From contig NZ_KV757585.1 of the NCBI RefSeq assembly GCF_001712795.1, forward strand, positions 1 to 64,000: a stretch of 64,000 bases of DNA, in the 5' to 3' direction. Under the pieces are notes generated by a model. That model was not told where the DNA came from. It worked only from the letters and a program-made list of their open reading frames with translations, and searched no databases. Shown here piece by piece: positions 16,106 through 25,469 of the stretch. Position numbers and translations under genes: made by a program. The DNA comes from Nostoc sp. KVJ20 (GTDB taxonomy: Bacteria; Cyanobacteriota; Cyanobacteriia; Cyanobacteriales; Nostocaceae). The first letter of the stretch is position 1. Every line of letters starts with the position of its first letter.

Positions 16106-17208
16106 TTAAATCTAGGGTTTCAAACAACTCTAATCGCTCCAATCAATCTACTGCCAAAACTGCTGCTTCTAATCCCAAAGCTAATACCAAAGCTCAAGCA
16201 GCTAAATCTAAAGCTCCTAACACTCAATTGTCAGACCTTGATATTGACGATATTGACCCAGAACTTCTTAGCGACAGTTATAACCAAGTTAGACGACCGT
16301 TACTGCCTTACGGCATTGTCGTTAATGACAAACCCGCCGGACTTCTGATTCCAGAAGATCAGCTAGAAAAGGCTGGCTGGCTTGATATGCCACAGGAGGA
16401 CGACCTAACTATTGTCACCCTAACTGAAGATGTTACTGGACTCTTAATTACTCAAGCACGGTTACTAGTTTTAGCTTTTGTACCAGAGTATATCCGTTAT
16501 AAATCAGATGTTGAAGACTTAGGTGGTTCTTTTGTTGGGCTTTATGATGAATACAAACATAACCTTGACAAGAAAACAATGGATGTGTGTTCAGAACATG
16601 CACTGGTGTTTCTGGATGAGGATAATCAACCCCTGCATACTACTCCTGTCGTTGTCCGGTTTAAGAATGTAGCTCTCTGGAGTTTTAAATCGGTGCGTGA
16701 GGAGTTTTACCGTTCTTTGGAGAAAACCTTTGCTGACTATTTCCAAGTGCCATTTAGCGGCAAAAGCGATAGGTGGCGTAGCTTAGGTGTACTGTCAGTC
16801 GAGTTCAAAGCTGTCAAAGAGGGCGAAGGTAAGAATAAACACGACTGTTGTAAGACTGTAGATTATACCAAACCCACCGTTGAAAATCTGTCTCAATTTT
16901 ATTTGGGTCAACCCGCAGCTAAAGCCCTAATTTGGCAACAACATGATGCGATCGCTGGTTTTAATGAACCTCAATCCCTACCTGCTTTGCCAGGAGAATC
17001 GGTGTCTGTAGACGTGGAAGTATTGCCACCAAATAAGAATAGGAACAAAACTCAAAGCGTTCGTAAATCGAAACCAGCGACCAAGCCACCTCGCAAAATT
17101 CAACTTATTGACGATGATGACTTCCTCGATGAAACCGACGATTTGGAAGCTGAGTTAGACGATGATGATTTTGAGGAGGAAGACGATGAACTGGATGATG
17201 AGGAATAG
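16102..17208 (+). CDS. DUF5895-like protein with acidic tail
   Basis: The 368-residue protein has a low-complexity Ser/Asn/Ala/Lys N terminus (1-45). The core (about 60-280) contains RPLLPYGIVVNDKPAGLLIPEDQL, which I recall from the cyanobacterial DUF5895 family, and WSFKSVREEFYRSLEKTF. The linker is basic (RKSKPATKPPRK) and the last 45 residues are almost all Asp/Glu (DDDDFLDETDD onward). An acidic tail after a compact core recalls SSB-like partner-recruiting tails, so a single-strand DNA-binding role in plasmid replication or transfer is possible but unproven. A structured leader precedes it and a strong hairpin follows. Confidence 0.72.
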   Translation: MVKSRVSNNSNRSNQSTAKTAASNPKANTKAQAAKSKAPNTQLSDLDIDDIDPELLSDSYNQVRRPLLPYGIVVNDKPAGLLIPEDQLEKAGWLDMPQEDDLTIVTLTEDVTGLLITQARLLVLAFVPEYIRYKSDVEDLGGSFVGLYDEYKHNLDKKTMDVCSEHALVFLDEDNQPLHTTPVVVRFKNVALWSFKSVREEFYRSLEKTFADYFQVPFSGKSDRWRSLGVLSVEFKAVKEGEGKNKHDCCKTVDYTKPTVENLSQFYLGQPAAKALIWQQHDAIAGFNEPQSLPALPGESVSVDVEVLPPNKNRNKTQSVRKSKPATKPPRKIQLIDDDDFLDETDDLEAELDDDDFEEEDDELDDEE

Positions 17209-17319
17209 TCCAATGCAACTATAGCGTCTGTGCTGGTAAACTACCCACTACTCAGCACTCAGCACTCTTCATCCACCATTGACCTAGATACCGATTTAAT
17301 GGGAATTTCCTAGAGGTTT

Positions 17320-17370
17320 TAGAATAAAACTCTGCCGTAGCTAAGATGACTATGGCAGAGTTTTATTCTA
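17320..17370. terminator. Bidirectional terminator between convergent genes
   Basis: AGAATAAAACTCTGCC (17321-17336) and its exact complement (17354-17369) form a 16-bp stem. Flanking and inner pairs can extend it to about 21 bp around a 9-base loop. A/T-rich arms give U-runs on both strands. It sits between DUF5895 and the leftward transfer operon. Confidence 0.8.
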
Positions 17371-17382
17371 GATTTCGAGTTA

Positions 17383-18111
17383 TCAACTTTGGGATTTTTT
17401 ACCAGTAGTGAAAAGCTGACTATCAGCAAGTTGATAGTCGTTGCCATTGAAACAAAAATTCAATTGGCGTAGCTGCTCTTGCTCGGTTTGCAGTACTTTA
17501 ATGCACGGTAATGCCTGACCTCGGTTCTCTCCCACTGACAACAAATGTTTACCTGTTGGCAAATTGGGATTCAAGTAACTCAAGAATACCTGAGTAATTG
17601 GTTTGTCCTTTCTGAGCCAGTAACCAGTATACAGACATCCCAAAGCACCACAGACATCAGGCGTATTCAAGTTGAAAACTGCGAACCTGCCCTCTTTCCC
17701 TTCCACACTCCAAGCCAGTATATTTTTAGCAGATACTTTGGCATTCAACTCTGTATTTTCTACAATCACCTGTTCAATTACTGAAGCAGGCACAACATTA
17801 GCAGCTTTGTTCCAAGTAACGGTTGCCGCATTTAAGCTACAGCCCCCTAAGCTCATGAGAATCGACAGCAACAAAAAGATGCCCAAACCAATGCGAAACC
17901 AATGAATCCAGTAGCGTACCCTCATAGTCGGTGCTGGTAATTGATATGCAGTTGCCTTCAGTGGTTGAGACTGAGTAGGGGAGGCGGAGTCAGAATAAAC
18001 TCCCTTTCCTTCCCCTGTTTGCCCAAAGTGTATTTTTGAATTGGTATCAGTATCAAATATTTCTTTTATCTCATGGGGTGAAGTAATAGAAGTTTTAGAT
18101 AAATCTGCCAT
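17383..18111 (-). CDS. Membrane-anchored protein of transfer operon, unknown function
   Basis: The 242-residue protein has a 65-residue soluble N terminus, one hydrophobic segment (about 71-91, IGLGIFLLLSILMSLGGCS) and a 150-residue domain with paired Cys (DVCGALGC and two later Cys) predicted outside the membrane. It starts 3 bp after the transglycosylase gene, so both are co-transcribed. That context suggests an envelope part of a conjugation machine. I do not recognise a family. Confidence 0.75.
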   Translation of the reverse strand: MADLSKTSITSPHEIKEIFDTDTNSKIHFGQTGEGKGVYSDSASPTQSQPLKATAYQLPAPTMRVRYWIHWFRIGLGIFLLLSILMSLGGCSLNAATVTWNKAANVVPASVIEQVIVENTELNAKVSAKNILAWSVEGKEGRFAVFNLNTPDVCGALGCLYTGYWLRKDKPITQVFLSYLNPNLPTGKHLLSVGENRGQALPCIKVLQTEQEQLRQLNFCFNGNDYQLADSQLFTTGKKSQS

Positions 18112-18114
18112 ACT

Positions 18115-20082
18115 CTACCTCCCATTTTCAGTATTTTTCGCAGTGCTGATGTAGCTAGAATTTACATTAGGAGAACAGGTCAGCGTTCCATTATCGCTAT
18201 TACTGTTGCGATAACTAGCTAAAGCGGTTTTGCCGTAATCTTTGAGACTGAGGCGACCGAGGGCATCTGAGCCATTTCCATCAACTTTGCTGTAATCACC
18301 ACCAAAATGCTTTTGAGCCACTCGTTCAATTAGACGTTCGCCCGTAAATGGCTCTCCTGTAGCCGGATCGATTTGCTCTTGTGTCACTTGAATTTTGTTA
18401 GCCATATCAGCCATAAATGCCCTATCTTGGTCGGCTGGAGGAAAAAACTCAAATAATTCAGCCTCTGTTGGTTGATGCCCTTGCTCCACTTGACTCAGGA
18501 ACTCTTGACCTCCAGGCTTGGCAGCAATTAACTGCACTGCATAGGGGTTATAACTCATGAACTGGTAGCGACCGAGAGCGCGACCACAATTTAACCCCCC
18601 ATCCGCACAGGTATGTATGCCAACTGCTTTGTAATCGCCACTACCAGCGCTCTCAATTTCCGCAATCGCATTTGAGAGCGATCGCAAATCAATACCGGAG
18701 AATGATTGATCTGTTATCGACCGACTACCATTACTAAACGTGCATGGATTAATCTTCTCTCTTACTCCAGTACGGTTGATAGTGCTAGCTTTAGGCTCTC
18801 TTGTAGCTCCAGTTGGTAGAGACGCAGTATTTGTCCTCTGTTCACTCAAATTGCCTACAAATATCAGAGAGTTAACCTTGTAGCTGAAAAAAGGAACAGG
18901 CCCGATAAAATAAGGTGTACAACCCATTCGCCAAGCACAGAACCGAAAGAACAAAGCCGTATCTACCGTATCAGTAGTTTCATCCGGCTCCATTACCACC
19001 ACCTTAAAAGCTTTACCAAACGGTAGCCTTCCTGTTGGTTCCCGACCGTTGTTCACTGCTTTCAGGATACCCCGCCCGCCCTCGACTTCTTGGTATTTAC
19101 CGGAAATCCACTGTTTACCTTCTAACTTACTGCGATCGCTACGACCTGTATTTTCCAAATCATCCAATTCTAAGTAAGCGCAGTCTTTTACAGTACAAGG
19201 CACAGAAAACCCTTGCACGTCTGAACCAGAAATCGTATTGTTACGGCGGTTTTCTGCTGGGCCATAAACTACATCAATCCGCATTACTAAGCTACCAATT
19301 TCAGTGATGGGATTAGGCATTAATCCTAAAGGTACTTGTCCCAAACCAGGAATATCCGAAACATTGCTATTCATCCAACCTGTAAATTGTTGTAGCTGTA
19401 CTGCATCTAAGTTAGGAATTGAAGAAATAGAAAACTTTGACAAGTCGATTTCTCCCAGCTTCATTTGCCCAACTTCATACTGTGTTAGTACCTGAGCTAG
19501 TGTTAAATTAGATGCAGCAATTCCCTTTGATTTTAGTAAGGTTGCAACAGGTGTAATATTGTTTACTTGCGTCTTAGCCAATTCTGGGACAACCTGAGCT
19601 AAATGACTCAATGTCTGCTCCCCAATCAGAGGAAATTTACTCAAGGCAATTTTGTTGAAATCTATACTGTTAATGTCTGTGTTCGCCTCTGGTTGTGTGC
19701 CCAGAGCGATCGCTTGGATCGCCTGCAAAGAAAACTCCTCTGCCTGCAATGCTTCACTGATATCTCCTAACTTCAAATATTGGTCAGGAGTCATACCCAC
19801 ATTCCAAGTGCGACTCAGGTCATAACCCAGTGTTTGACTGTAGGGACTGCCATCAATTGCACCGGATTGACTGATACCTGGTAGCTGGCCCAGAGAAATG
19901 CGGCTCCAGTCTGGCAGCAAAACTTTAGTAGCAGGTAGTCGAGACTGAGGATTTGCAACTTCTACAATTCGAGTCGGTAAATTGCCATCACCAAATGTGT
20001 TGATTGTGGCTTGTGCGGCAATGCTATAAATAATACAAGTTATGACAACCAGAAGAGATATCCATGCTTTTGGTATCTTCAT
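18115..20082 (-). CDS. Secreted conjugation protein with C-terminal transglycosylase-like domain
   Basis: A signal peptide (AWISLLVVITCIIYSIAAQA) opens this 655-residue protein. Residues about 90-260 hold short leucine-rich units (KLGEIDLSKFSISSIPNL). The C-terminal quarter resembles a lysozyme/soluble lytic transglycosylase fold: AIAEIESAGSGDYKAVG with the likely catalytic Glu, then GRALGRYQFMSYNP and VAQKHFGGDYSKVDGNG. VirB1-type proteins of this sort open the peptidoglycan for type IV machinery. It is the first gene of a two-gene leftward operon. The long central region is not assigned. Confidence 0.78.
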   Translation of the reverse strand: MKIPKAWISLLVVITCIIYSIAAQATINTFGDGNLPTRIVEVANPQSRLPATKVLLPDWSRISLGQLPGISQSGAIDGSPYSQTLGYDLSRTWNVGMTPDQYLKLGDISEALQAEEFSLQAIQAIALGTQPEANTDINSIDFNKIALSKFPLIGEQTLSHLAQVVPELAKTQVNNITPVATLLKSKGIAASNLTLAQVLTQYEVGQMKLGEIDLSKFSISSIPNLDAVQLQQFTGWMNSNVSDIPGLGQVPLGLMPNPITEIGSLVMRIDVVYGPAENRRNNTISGSDVQGFSVPCTVKDCAYLELDDLENTGRSDRSKLEGKQWISGKYQEVEGGRGILKAVNNGREPTGRLPFGKAFKVVVMEPDETTDTVDTALFFRFCAWRMGCTPYFIGPVPFFSYKVNSLIFVGNLSEQRTNTASLPTGATREPKASTINRTGVREKINPCTFSNGSRSITDQSFSGIDLRSLSNAIAEIESAGSGDYKAVGIHTCADGGLNCGRALGRYQFMSYNPYAVQLIAAKPGGQEFLSQVEQGHQPTEAELFEFFPPADQDRAFMADMANKIQVTQEQIDPATGEPFTGERLIERVAQKHFGGDYSKVDGNGSDALGRLSLKDYGKTALASYRNSNSDNGTLTCSPNVNSSYISTAKNTENGR

Positions 20083-20194
20083 AATTCCAGGTTTAAAAAT
20101 GACAGCACCTATACCCCAACAAGCAAAGTAATTTATTGAATAAAAACCCGGCGTTGCTGAATGAAGGAATGAAAATTAAAAATTCAATCTCTCA

Positions 20195-20305
20195 AACTCT
20201 TATTCTCTGCGCCTCCGCGTCTGGAGCATGTTAGCGTACCCCTGTGGGGAAGCAAGCTACGCGGAGCGTCTCTAAGAGTTGCGGGGCGTAAGCCCGACAA
20301 AAATC
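20195..20305. repeat. Cyanobacterial short palindromic repeat cluster
   Basis: GC-rich, self-complementary pieces such as TACCCCTGTGGGGAAGC and GCTACGCGGAGCGTCTC stand out from the AT-rich surroundings. They resemble the dispersed palindromic repeats common in Nostocales genomes. Related pieces occur at 36237-36530 and inside two genes of this window. Confidence 0.65.
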
Positions 20306-20380
20306 ATCCCACTGATCAGCAACGCCAAAACCCCAATTACTTGTTGCTTATGGGGTATAAGAAGAGAGTGAAAATATGAC

Positions 20381-20695
20381 TTATAACTCTAGCTCCGGGG
20401 ATGGTGACTGTTGACTTTTCTTAGACTTGTAACCGGAGCCAGAGCCATATCCTGATAATTGAGGATTGGGATTAGCAGCCGATTCAGTGTAAGGTGTATC
20501 CCCAAGATTGATTTCAAAAATATTCTCTTGATAACCATCCCTAAATTGGTCTGCTTGCAAAGGATTACTACTATCTCCAGAACTTGATTGCTCAACACCG
20601 TAACCTTCAGATTGATAGCCACTGCCAGACTGATAATTACTACTGTCGTCAGTATCAAGATTTTGGTTAATTGTAGGTTCGTTATTCATTGGCAT
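20381..20695 (-). CDS. Small low-complexity Ser/Gly/Gln-rich protein
   Basis: A 104-residue acidic, probably disordered protein (SGSGYQSEGYGVEQSSSGDSS, GYGSGSGYKSKK). It has no signal peptide. I accept it as a gene because its upstream sequence shares the 20-base motif found before the coupling-protein gene, and AGGTA precedes the ATG. The function is unknown. Confidence 0.55.
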   Translation of the reverse strand: MPMNNEPTINQNLDTDDSSNYQSGSGYQSEGYGVEQSSSGDSSNPLQADQFRDGYQENIFEINLGDTPYTESAANPNPQLSGYGSGSGYKSKKSQQSPSPELEL

Positions 20696-20749
20696 TACCT
20701 AAAAAAGCTGTATCAATGCCAGCATAAAAAGATTTATCTAGTATCAGCA

Positions 20750-20776
20750 TTCACCTATTGGACATTAATTTTTTAG
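20750..20776 (-). promoter_or_regulatory. Motif shared by two leftward transfer-region genes, second copy
   Basis: On the minus strand ATGTCCAATAGGTGAATGC, preceded by CTAAAAAATTA, lies about 60-80 bp before the 20695 start. It is the partner of the site at 15617-15643. Confidence 0.4.
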
Positions 20777-20819
20777 CCGATTGGCTATTTTTGGTGATGC
20801 GCTCATATCGAGATGAAAA

Positions 20820-21518
20820 ATGGAGCAAATGAATTTCATTTCACCAGAAATAATGGCAGAAATCAGTGATGGTAATAGTACCAAACTGCCAGAAAACACC
20901 CGAAAAATGCTGCAAATTCTGGCAAGTTTAAATACACCAAAAGAATTATTAGCAAGTCTTTTGGAAATAGCTGAATTTTCCCTACACCATGTTCGCTACC
21001 TTGCAGGGCCATTGGTAATTCATCGCAGTCCTTGGAGTGATGCGATTCCCCAATGGCTGAAGTTTGCTTGTATTCAGGATCGATTGGAACTTATCTTCAC
21101 TGAATACGAACAGGATCAGGTTGGTGTTTCCAGCACAGCCACAGAAGTTCTTACCTACATGATGCCTGCAACTTACGAAGCACCTCTGCATAGGGATTAC
21201 GCTGACCTTTATCTTTGGGTAGGTAATGAAGTTTTAACAAAATACGATAAATTACCAAAGGGTTGCAAGAGTTTTTATGAATTTATAGGTGATGGTGATA
21301 CGAGCAATGCCAGCAATAATCGCATCATTCATTTTAATCAGGTAAAAAATGAATTCAACTATCTTAGCAGGTCAATTCGACGCAGCATAGTTAAACACGC
21401 AGCACAAGAGGGATGGGGTAAGCGTCATGTCAATGCCTTGCCTAACTTAGACTCAATCCAAAGAACTCCAACTCCTAAACCTTCATCAAATTCAACTGTG
21501 CAAATTAGCTTGTTCTGA
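20820..21518 (+). CDS. Hypothetical protein, plasmid-type
   Basis: A 232-residue soluble protein that I do not recognise. The N-terminal 60 residues are helical (NTRKMLQILASLNTPKELLASLLEIAEF). The rest is mixed, and the C terminus ends TVQISLF, a short hydrophobic end that recalls clamp-binding peptides (QxSLF). That last point is speculative. It reads toward the membrane-protein gene and the polymerase gene on the same strand. Confidence 0.65.
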   Translation: MEQMNFISPEIMAEISDGNSTKLPENTRKMLQILASLNTPKELLASLLEIAEFSLHHVRYLAGPLVIHRSPWSDAIPQWLKFACIQDRLELIFTEYEQDQVGVSSTATEVLTYMMPATYEAPLHRDYADLYLWVGNEVLTKYDKLPKGCKSFYEFIGDGDTSNASNNRIIHFNQVKNEFNYLSRSIRRSIVKHAAQEGWGKRHVNALPNLDSIQRTPTPKPSSNSTVQISLF

Positions 21519-21625
21519 ATTTTCCAGAAATCCTCAGTCTATTCAAATTTTCATCTGAGGATTTTTCTGTTAAATGGAAGCGATCGCTTCTTTAATTATG
21601 AACATAGATTTTCAAGCTAGTCATC

Positions 21626-22168
21626 ATGAACACTCAAGAAACTCAAGAAGTTTTAAATCATCTCATCATTGGAATTACAGCCATATATGCCATTGTGATG
21701 GTCGTTGATTTCGTTGTGGGAATAGTCCATCTGTGGCAGAAATTTACAGTCAACATCGAAAACACAACATCTGAAAAATCACACCTGGAATCTATTGATA
21801 TTAAGAAATCTCTCAATTTGAAAAATCAAAATCAATCAACTAACCGTATTACATCAAAATCAGAACCTCAACCAGACAACTTTATTAGCATTGATGTAGA
21901 CAAAATTGATTTACGGACAGCCAGAAAAATTGCTACTGCCATAAAAAAAGCTTCAACATCCAATCCTGACTTAATTATCAAACAAAAAGTCAACAATAAA
22001 TGTGTTCCTTTAGCCTGGTTGCAAGCACAGATTAAGCATCGTTTAGAACTGGCACCAGAAATTGTCAAACCCATTATTAGAGAATTGGCTCCTACTGCTT
22101 TGACATCTGTTCGAGAGAATATTCAGCATTCTAACATTGCAAAAACAGGTAAACGTAAAGTCAGTTAA
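21626..22168 (+). CDS. Membrane-anchored hypothetical protein
   Basis: A 180-residue protein with one N-terminal transmembrane helix (about 12-38, LIIGITAIYAIVMVVDFVVGIVHLW) and a cytoplasmic part containing KIDLRTARKIATAIKKASTSNPDLIIKQKVN. This looks like a small DNA- or protein-binding helical unit, followed by a basic tail. No family is recognised. Confidence 0.65.
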   Translation: MNTQETQEVLNHLIIGITAIYAIVMVVDFVVGIVHLWQKFTVNIENTTSEKSHLESIDIKKSLNLKNQNQSTNRITSKSEPQPDNFISIDVDKIDLRTARKIATAIKKASTSNPDLIIKQKVNNKCVPLAWLQAQIKHRLELAPEIVKPIIRELAPTALTSVRENIQHSNIAKTGKRKVS

Positions 22169-22192
22169 TCATATAAAGAGAGGAATATCGAT

Positions 22193-22303
22193 ATGGCGGT
22201 TATCGCTCGGATGAGAAGACAAAAGTACTTGCTGTACAATCTTTCCAGCAAAGTCTTTGTATCTCCCTCAACTGCACACCGCTATAGTATTACCTCTCCT
22301 TAA
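22193..22303 (+). CDS. Possible 36-residue basic peptide
   Basis: ATG 22193 follows a good AAGAGAGG site and opens a 36-codon frame (MAVIARMRRQKYLLYNL... ending SITSP). It lies between two genes of the same orientation, 24 bp after the previous stop. The length allows chance occurrence, but the ribosome-binding site supports translation. Confidence 0.42.
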   Translation: MAVIARMRRQKYLLYNLSSKVFVSPSTAHRYSITSP

Positions 22304-22393
22304 TAGGTTTTCAAATCTTTGTATAAAACTAATTTGAAGTTGCTAGATATACAAGCTATCGCTTCTAGGTAAGAAATTCAAATTTAATTCATT

Positions 22394-24172
22394 ATGGCTA
22401 CAAGCTTAATAAATACAAATAACACCAGTATTTATACTCCACAATATACTCTTGTTTCCAATGTTTCAACTCTTAATTCTGCTCTCCAAGGTCTGTTTCA
22501 GGCAGAAGTTTTAGCCATAGATTGTGAAACAACAGGACTTGACCCTCTAACTGATTCTATTAGACTGATTCAAATAGCTGCACCAAACCATCCGGTAGTA
22601 CTAATTGATTTACCAGCTATTCCCAAAAGCGATCGCCAACTACTCAAAAAACTGCTTGGTAACTCTGCTATCAAAATTGCTCATAATGCCAAGTTCGACT
22701 GGCAATTTCTCACACTCGCAGGACTTCAACCCTCTGGTCAATTCTTTGATACCCAACTTGCTTATAAAGTTCTAACCGCAGGATTAAAAACAAGCTCATC
22801 CTTACAAAATATAGCTAAAAAACTATTACACCTTCAACTAGATAAAACTCAACAAATCAGCGATTGGTGTAAACCTCTTACCAAGGTTCAATTGCACTAT
22901 GCTGCCGTAGATGCTGCCATATTACTTGACCTTTACCCAATTCTCCTCAAGAAGTTAAAGCAGGCAAAGTTACTCAAAATTGCCCGACTGGAATTTCAGT
23001 GTATGCCTGTTGTAGCTCAAATGGAACTTAACGGAATGCTATTTGACTTATCCCGATGGCAGATACTGGGTGCAAAACTAGAAGCTGAAAAAACAGATGC
23101 TTTAAGCCAACTCAAGCAACTCCGTATTGCTAGTTCTCAGATGTCATTGCTGCCAGAACTGACAGATGCAGTAAACCCGAATTCACCTCAGCAAGTTTTG
23201 GCTGCTCTACAAGCTATTGGTATTAAAATCAACTCAACTAATCAAAGTAAATTAGTTTCTTTAGCTGCACAGTATCCCATAATTCAAGCATTGCTAGATT
23301 ACCGCCGTCTATCCAAAATTATCGGCACTTTTACCGAGAAACTACCCCAGCATATCCACCCCAAAACTGGGAGAATTCATCCCAACTATTATCAATTAGG
23401 GGCAAAATCCGGTAGATTTTCTTGCCGCAAACCACCTCTACAAAATATTCCCCGTGATCAAGCAGCTCGTAGCTGCTTCATTGCTGCCCCTGGCTATAAA
23501 ATTATCAAAGCCGATTACTCCCAAATAGAACTACGAATTATGGCTCGGCTTAGTGGTGATACAAAGATGTGCCAAGTCTATCGCCAGGGGGCTGACTTAC
23601 ATCGATTAACAGCATCTCTAGTAACTGGAAAATATATCAATGAAGTGACTGAGGAAGACCGCAGACTAGCAAAAGCAATAAACTTTGGATTGATTTTCGG
23701 TATGGGCGCTGCCAAACTCCAAATTTACGCCCAAGTAAAATATGGGGTGGCAATGACATTAGAACAAGCAAAAGCTTTCTCTAAACGATTCTTTGAAGCT
23801 TATCCTGGAATAGCTAGGTGGCATGAAAACATCAAACGTAAATACATCAAAGGCATTAAGGAAAGTCGTACACTAGCAAACAGACGACGGAGATGGGTAA
23901 ACAAGCCCCGACTATCAGAGCTATTTAACCATCCAGTACAAGGTTTAAATGCCGACATCAACAAATTAGCTATGGTAAAACTTTCAAATCCATTAGCTAA
24001 ATTCAGAACAAAACTTATCTGTGTAAGACATGATGAAATTGTACTGGAATGTCCAGAGACTGAAGTTGAGCAAGTTAGCAATATATTACACAATTGTATG
24101 GTTGCTGCTGCCCAAAAGTTTCTCAGTCCTATTCCAGTTGTTCTAGATATTAAAACATCAAATAGCTGGTGA
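22394..24172 (+). CDS. Family-A DNA polymerase with 3'-5' exonuclease, no 5' nuclease domain
   Basis: Residues 20-200 form a DEDD exonuclease: LAIDCETTGLDP (ExoI), IAHNAKFDWQFL (ExoII) and HYAAVDAAILLDLY (ExoIII). The polymerase domain has SGRFSCRKPPLQNIPRD, motif A DYSQIELR (374-381), motif B RRLAKAINFGLIFGMG and motif C VRHDEIVLEC (about 544-553). At 592 residues it is far shorter than chromosomal PolA (about 900-1000) and lacks the flap nuclease. Such short enzymes occur on cyanobacterial plasmids and phages. With dnaX and holA it suggests a partly self-sufficient replicon. Confidence 0.92.
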   Translation: MATSLINTNNTSIYTPQYTLVSNVSTLNSALQGLFQAEVLAIDCETTGLDPLTDSIRLIQIAAPNHPVVLIDLPAIPKSDRQLLKKLLGNSAIKIAHNAKFDWQFLTLAGLQPSGQFFDTQLAYKVLTAGLKTSSSLQNIAKKLLHLQLDKTQQISDWCKPLTKVQLHYAAVDAAILLDLYPILLKKLKQAKLLKIARLEFQCMPVVAQMELNGMLFDLSRWQILGAKLEAEKTDALSQLKQLRIASSQMSLLPELTDAVNPNSPQQVLAALQAIGIKINSTNQSKLVSLAAQYPIIQALLDYRRLSKIIGTFTEKLPQHIHPKTGRIHPNYYQLGAKSGRFSCRKPPLQNIPRDQAARSCFIAAPGYKIIKADYSQIELRIMARLSGDTKMCQVYRQGADLHRLTASLVTGKYINEVTEEDRRLAKAINFGLIFGMGAAKLQIYAQVKYGVAMTLEQAKAFSKRFFEAYPGIARWHENIKRKYIKGIKESRTLANRRRRWVNKPRLSELFNHPVQGLNADINKLAMVKLSNPLAKFRTKLICVRHDEIVLECPETEVEQVSNILHNCMVAAAQKFLSPIPVVLDIKTSNSW

Positions 24173-24644
24173 ACTACCCCAACTTGCGGAGTACGACTGA
24201 AGTTAGATTTGCAGTCAAGCTATTCTGAGAAGATTTGTCAAAAACTCAATTGCCCTCCTCACAGTATAGCTCGTGCAAAAATGTGATTAGAGGGCGTTTC
24301 ATTTTTGACTCGAAGCACTATCCCCGCCCTATCCCAATACCGTTTAGTTAAGGACATTTATCTGTTGGGGCGGGCTGTTCTTGAGCAGGGGAAGCAGGGG
24401 GAGAAAAAGGCTTAACCCAAGCGTATTACACCCTATCCACTATTTCTGACTATTCCTGAATCGGTATTCTAGCCATTATAAATAACGGAACTATTTTAAC
24501 TATATCTGCTTACGCAGATTGAGAGTGAATCCAGAGTTTAAAACCCGCTTAATTGGGTTTCATTTGTGTGTCTATAAACTCTGTAACTGACAAATACCTG
24601 ATGTAATAAATGAGTTTAAATATTTACATATTTGAGGTGTATCA
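24173..24644. other. Intergenic stretch, no gene seen
   Basis: I see no open frame with a credible start. There are scattered G/C-rich pieces and a short GCCCTC...GAGGGC pair. It probably holds the promoter of the gene at 24645. Confidence 0.5.
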
Positions 24645-24947
24645 ATGTCTAACCCCCGGATTTTAGGGGCAAGAGAAATTCATCTAATTTCACTCTACAG
24701 TCACTGGGAATTTGGTATGAAACCAGAAGAATTTTATGCCAAATGGGATGTGAGTTATGAACAAATTGCCTTAATCTGCTGTCGTTCTGATTCTACGGTC
24801 AGAGGTTGGTTTAAGCAAGGTAAATTTAGACGCTATCCTCAGCCTAATGATTTACGACATTTGGCATTCATGGACTTTTTACTGGAACATTTTGAAGAAG
24901 TTCCCGAACAACTTTGGCAATTGCTATGTCTGACTCATTCGCCTTGA
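24645..24947 (+). CDS. Small helix-turn-helix protein
   Basis: A 100-residue protein in which DVSYEQIALICCRSDSTVRGWFKQGKFRR (about 30-58) reads as a helix-turn-helix with a basic recognition end. The remainder is helical (LAFMDFLLEHFEEVPEQLWQLL). It follows a TTGAGGTG ribosome-binding region. It is likely a DNA-binding regulator of plasmid functions. Its target is unknown. Confidence 0.65.
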   Translation: MSNPRILGAREIHLISLYSHWEFGMKPEEFYAKWDVSYEQIALICCRSDSTVRGWFKQGKFRRYPQPNDLRHLAFMDFLLEHFEEVPEQLWQLLCLTHSP

Positions 24948-25225
24948 TCTCAATAACATTTCTATTCTACATATAGCAATCCGGTTTGATTCATGAAAGG
25001 TTTTTAAAACAAAAGCTTTGCCCTGCAAGGTTTTCAGACTCAGTACACAATATTTCATTCCAGTCGGAACGCTATATATCTGTCAAATCAATCTAATACA
25101 CACATAATTCTAATTGTCAATATCAATTTGACCTGTCTTTGAGTATACCTCCTCGTTTAAGGTAAAATTTGGCGATTTAAAAGCACATAGCATGGTTATT
25201 TTACAGCATTTTTAAGAAGGAAAAT

Positions 25226-25390
25226 ATGACTTATTCTGAGCAATTAAAACCGTGGTGTATTGTCCGGAATGTTCCCAATCAAGAAAATATTGTTGTGAAA
25301 AGATTCCGCCGACGTGATGATGCTGTTGCTTATCTGCAAGTGTTGAAGCAGTCAGGCAGAGATATTGCTTTTAAAATCCTTTTTAAGTAA
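25226..25390 (+). CDS. Conserved small cyanobacterial-type protein (54 residues)
   Basis: ATG 25226 after AAGAAGGA opens a 54-codon frame. LKPWCIVRNVPN and RFRRRDDAVAYLQVLKQ resemble a widespread cyanobacterial small hypothetical protein (PWC.VR.LPN...RFRRR.DAE.YL). Its function is unknown. Confidence 0.68.
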   Translation: MTYSEQLKPWCIVRNVPNQENIVVKRFRRRDDAVAYLQVLKQSGRDIAFKILFK

Positions 25391-25469
25391 GGCTCAAAAT
25401 ATCAATATTCCACGGGATAATGAAGCTTTTAACGGTTCATTTTGAGAAGATTTGAAAATCATAAAAATA

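Noticed and set aside
16055..16348. 97-codon frame overlapping the DUF5895 start
   Set aside because: Out-of-frame shadow made from the structured leader and low-complexity start.
17320..17370. Insertion-sequence ends
   Set aside because: The repeat is one hairpin between convergent genes with no transposase, so a terminator fits.
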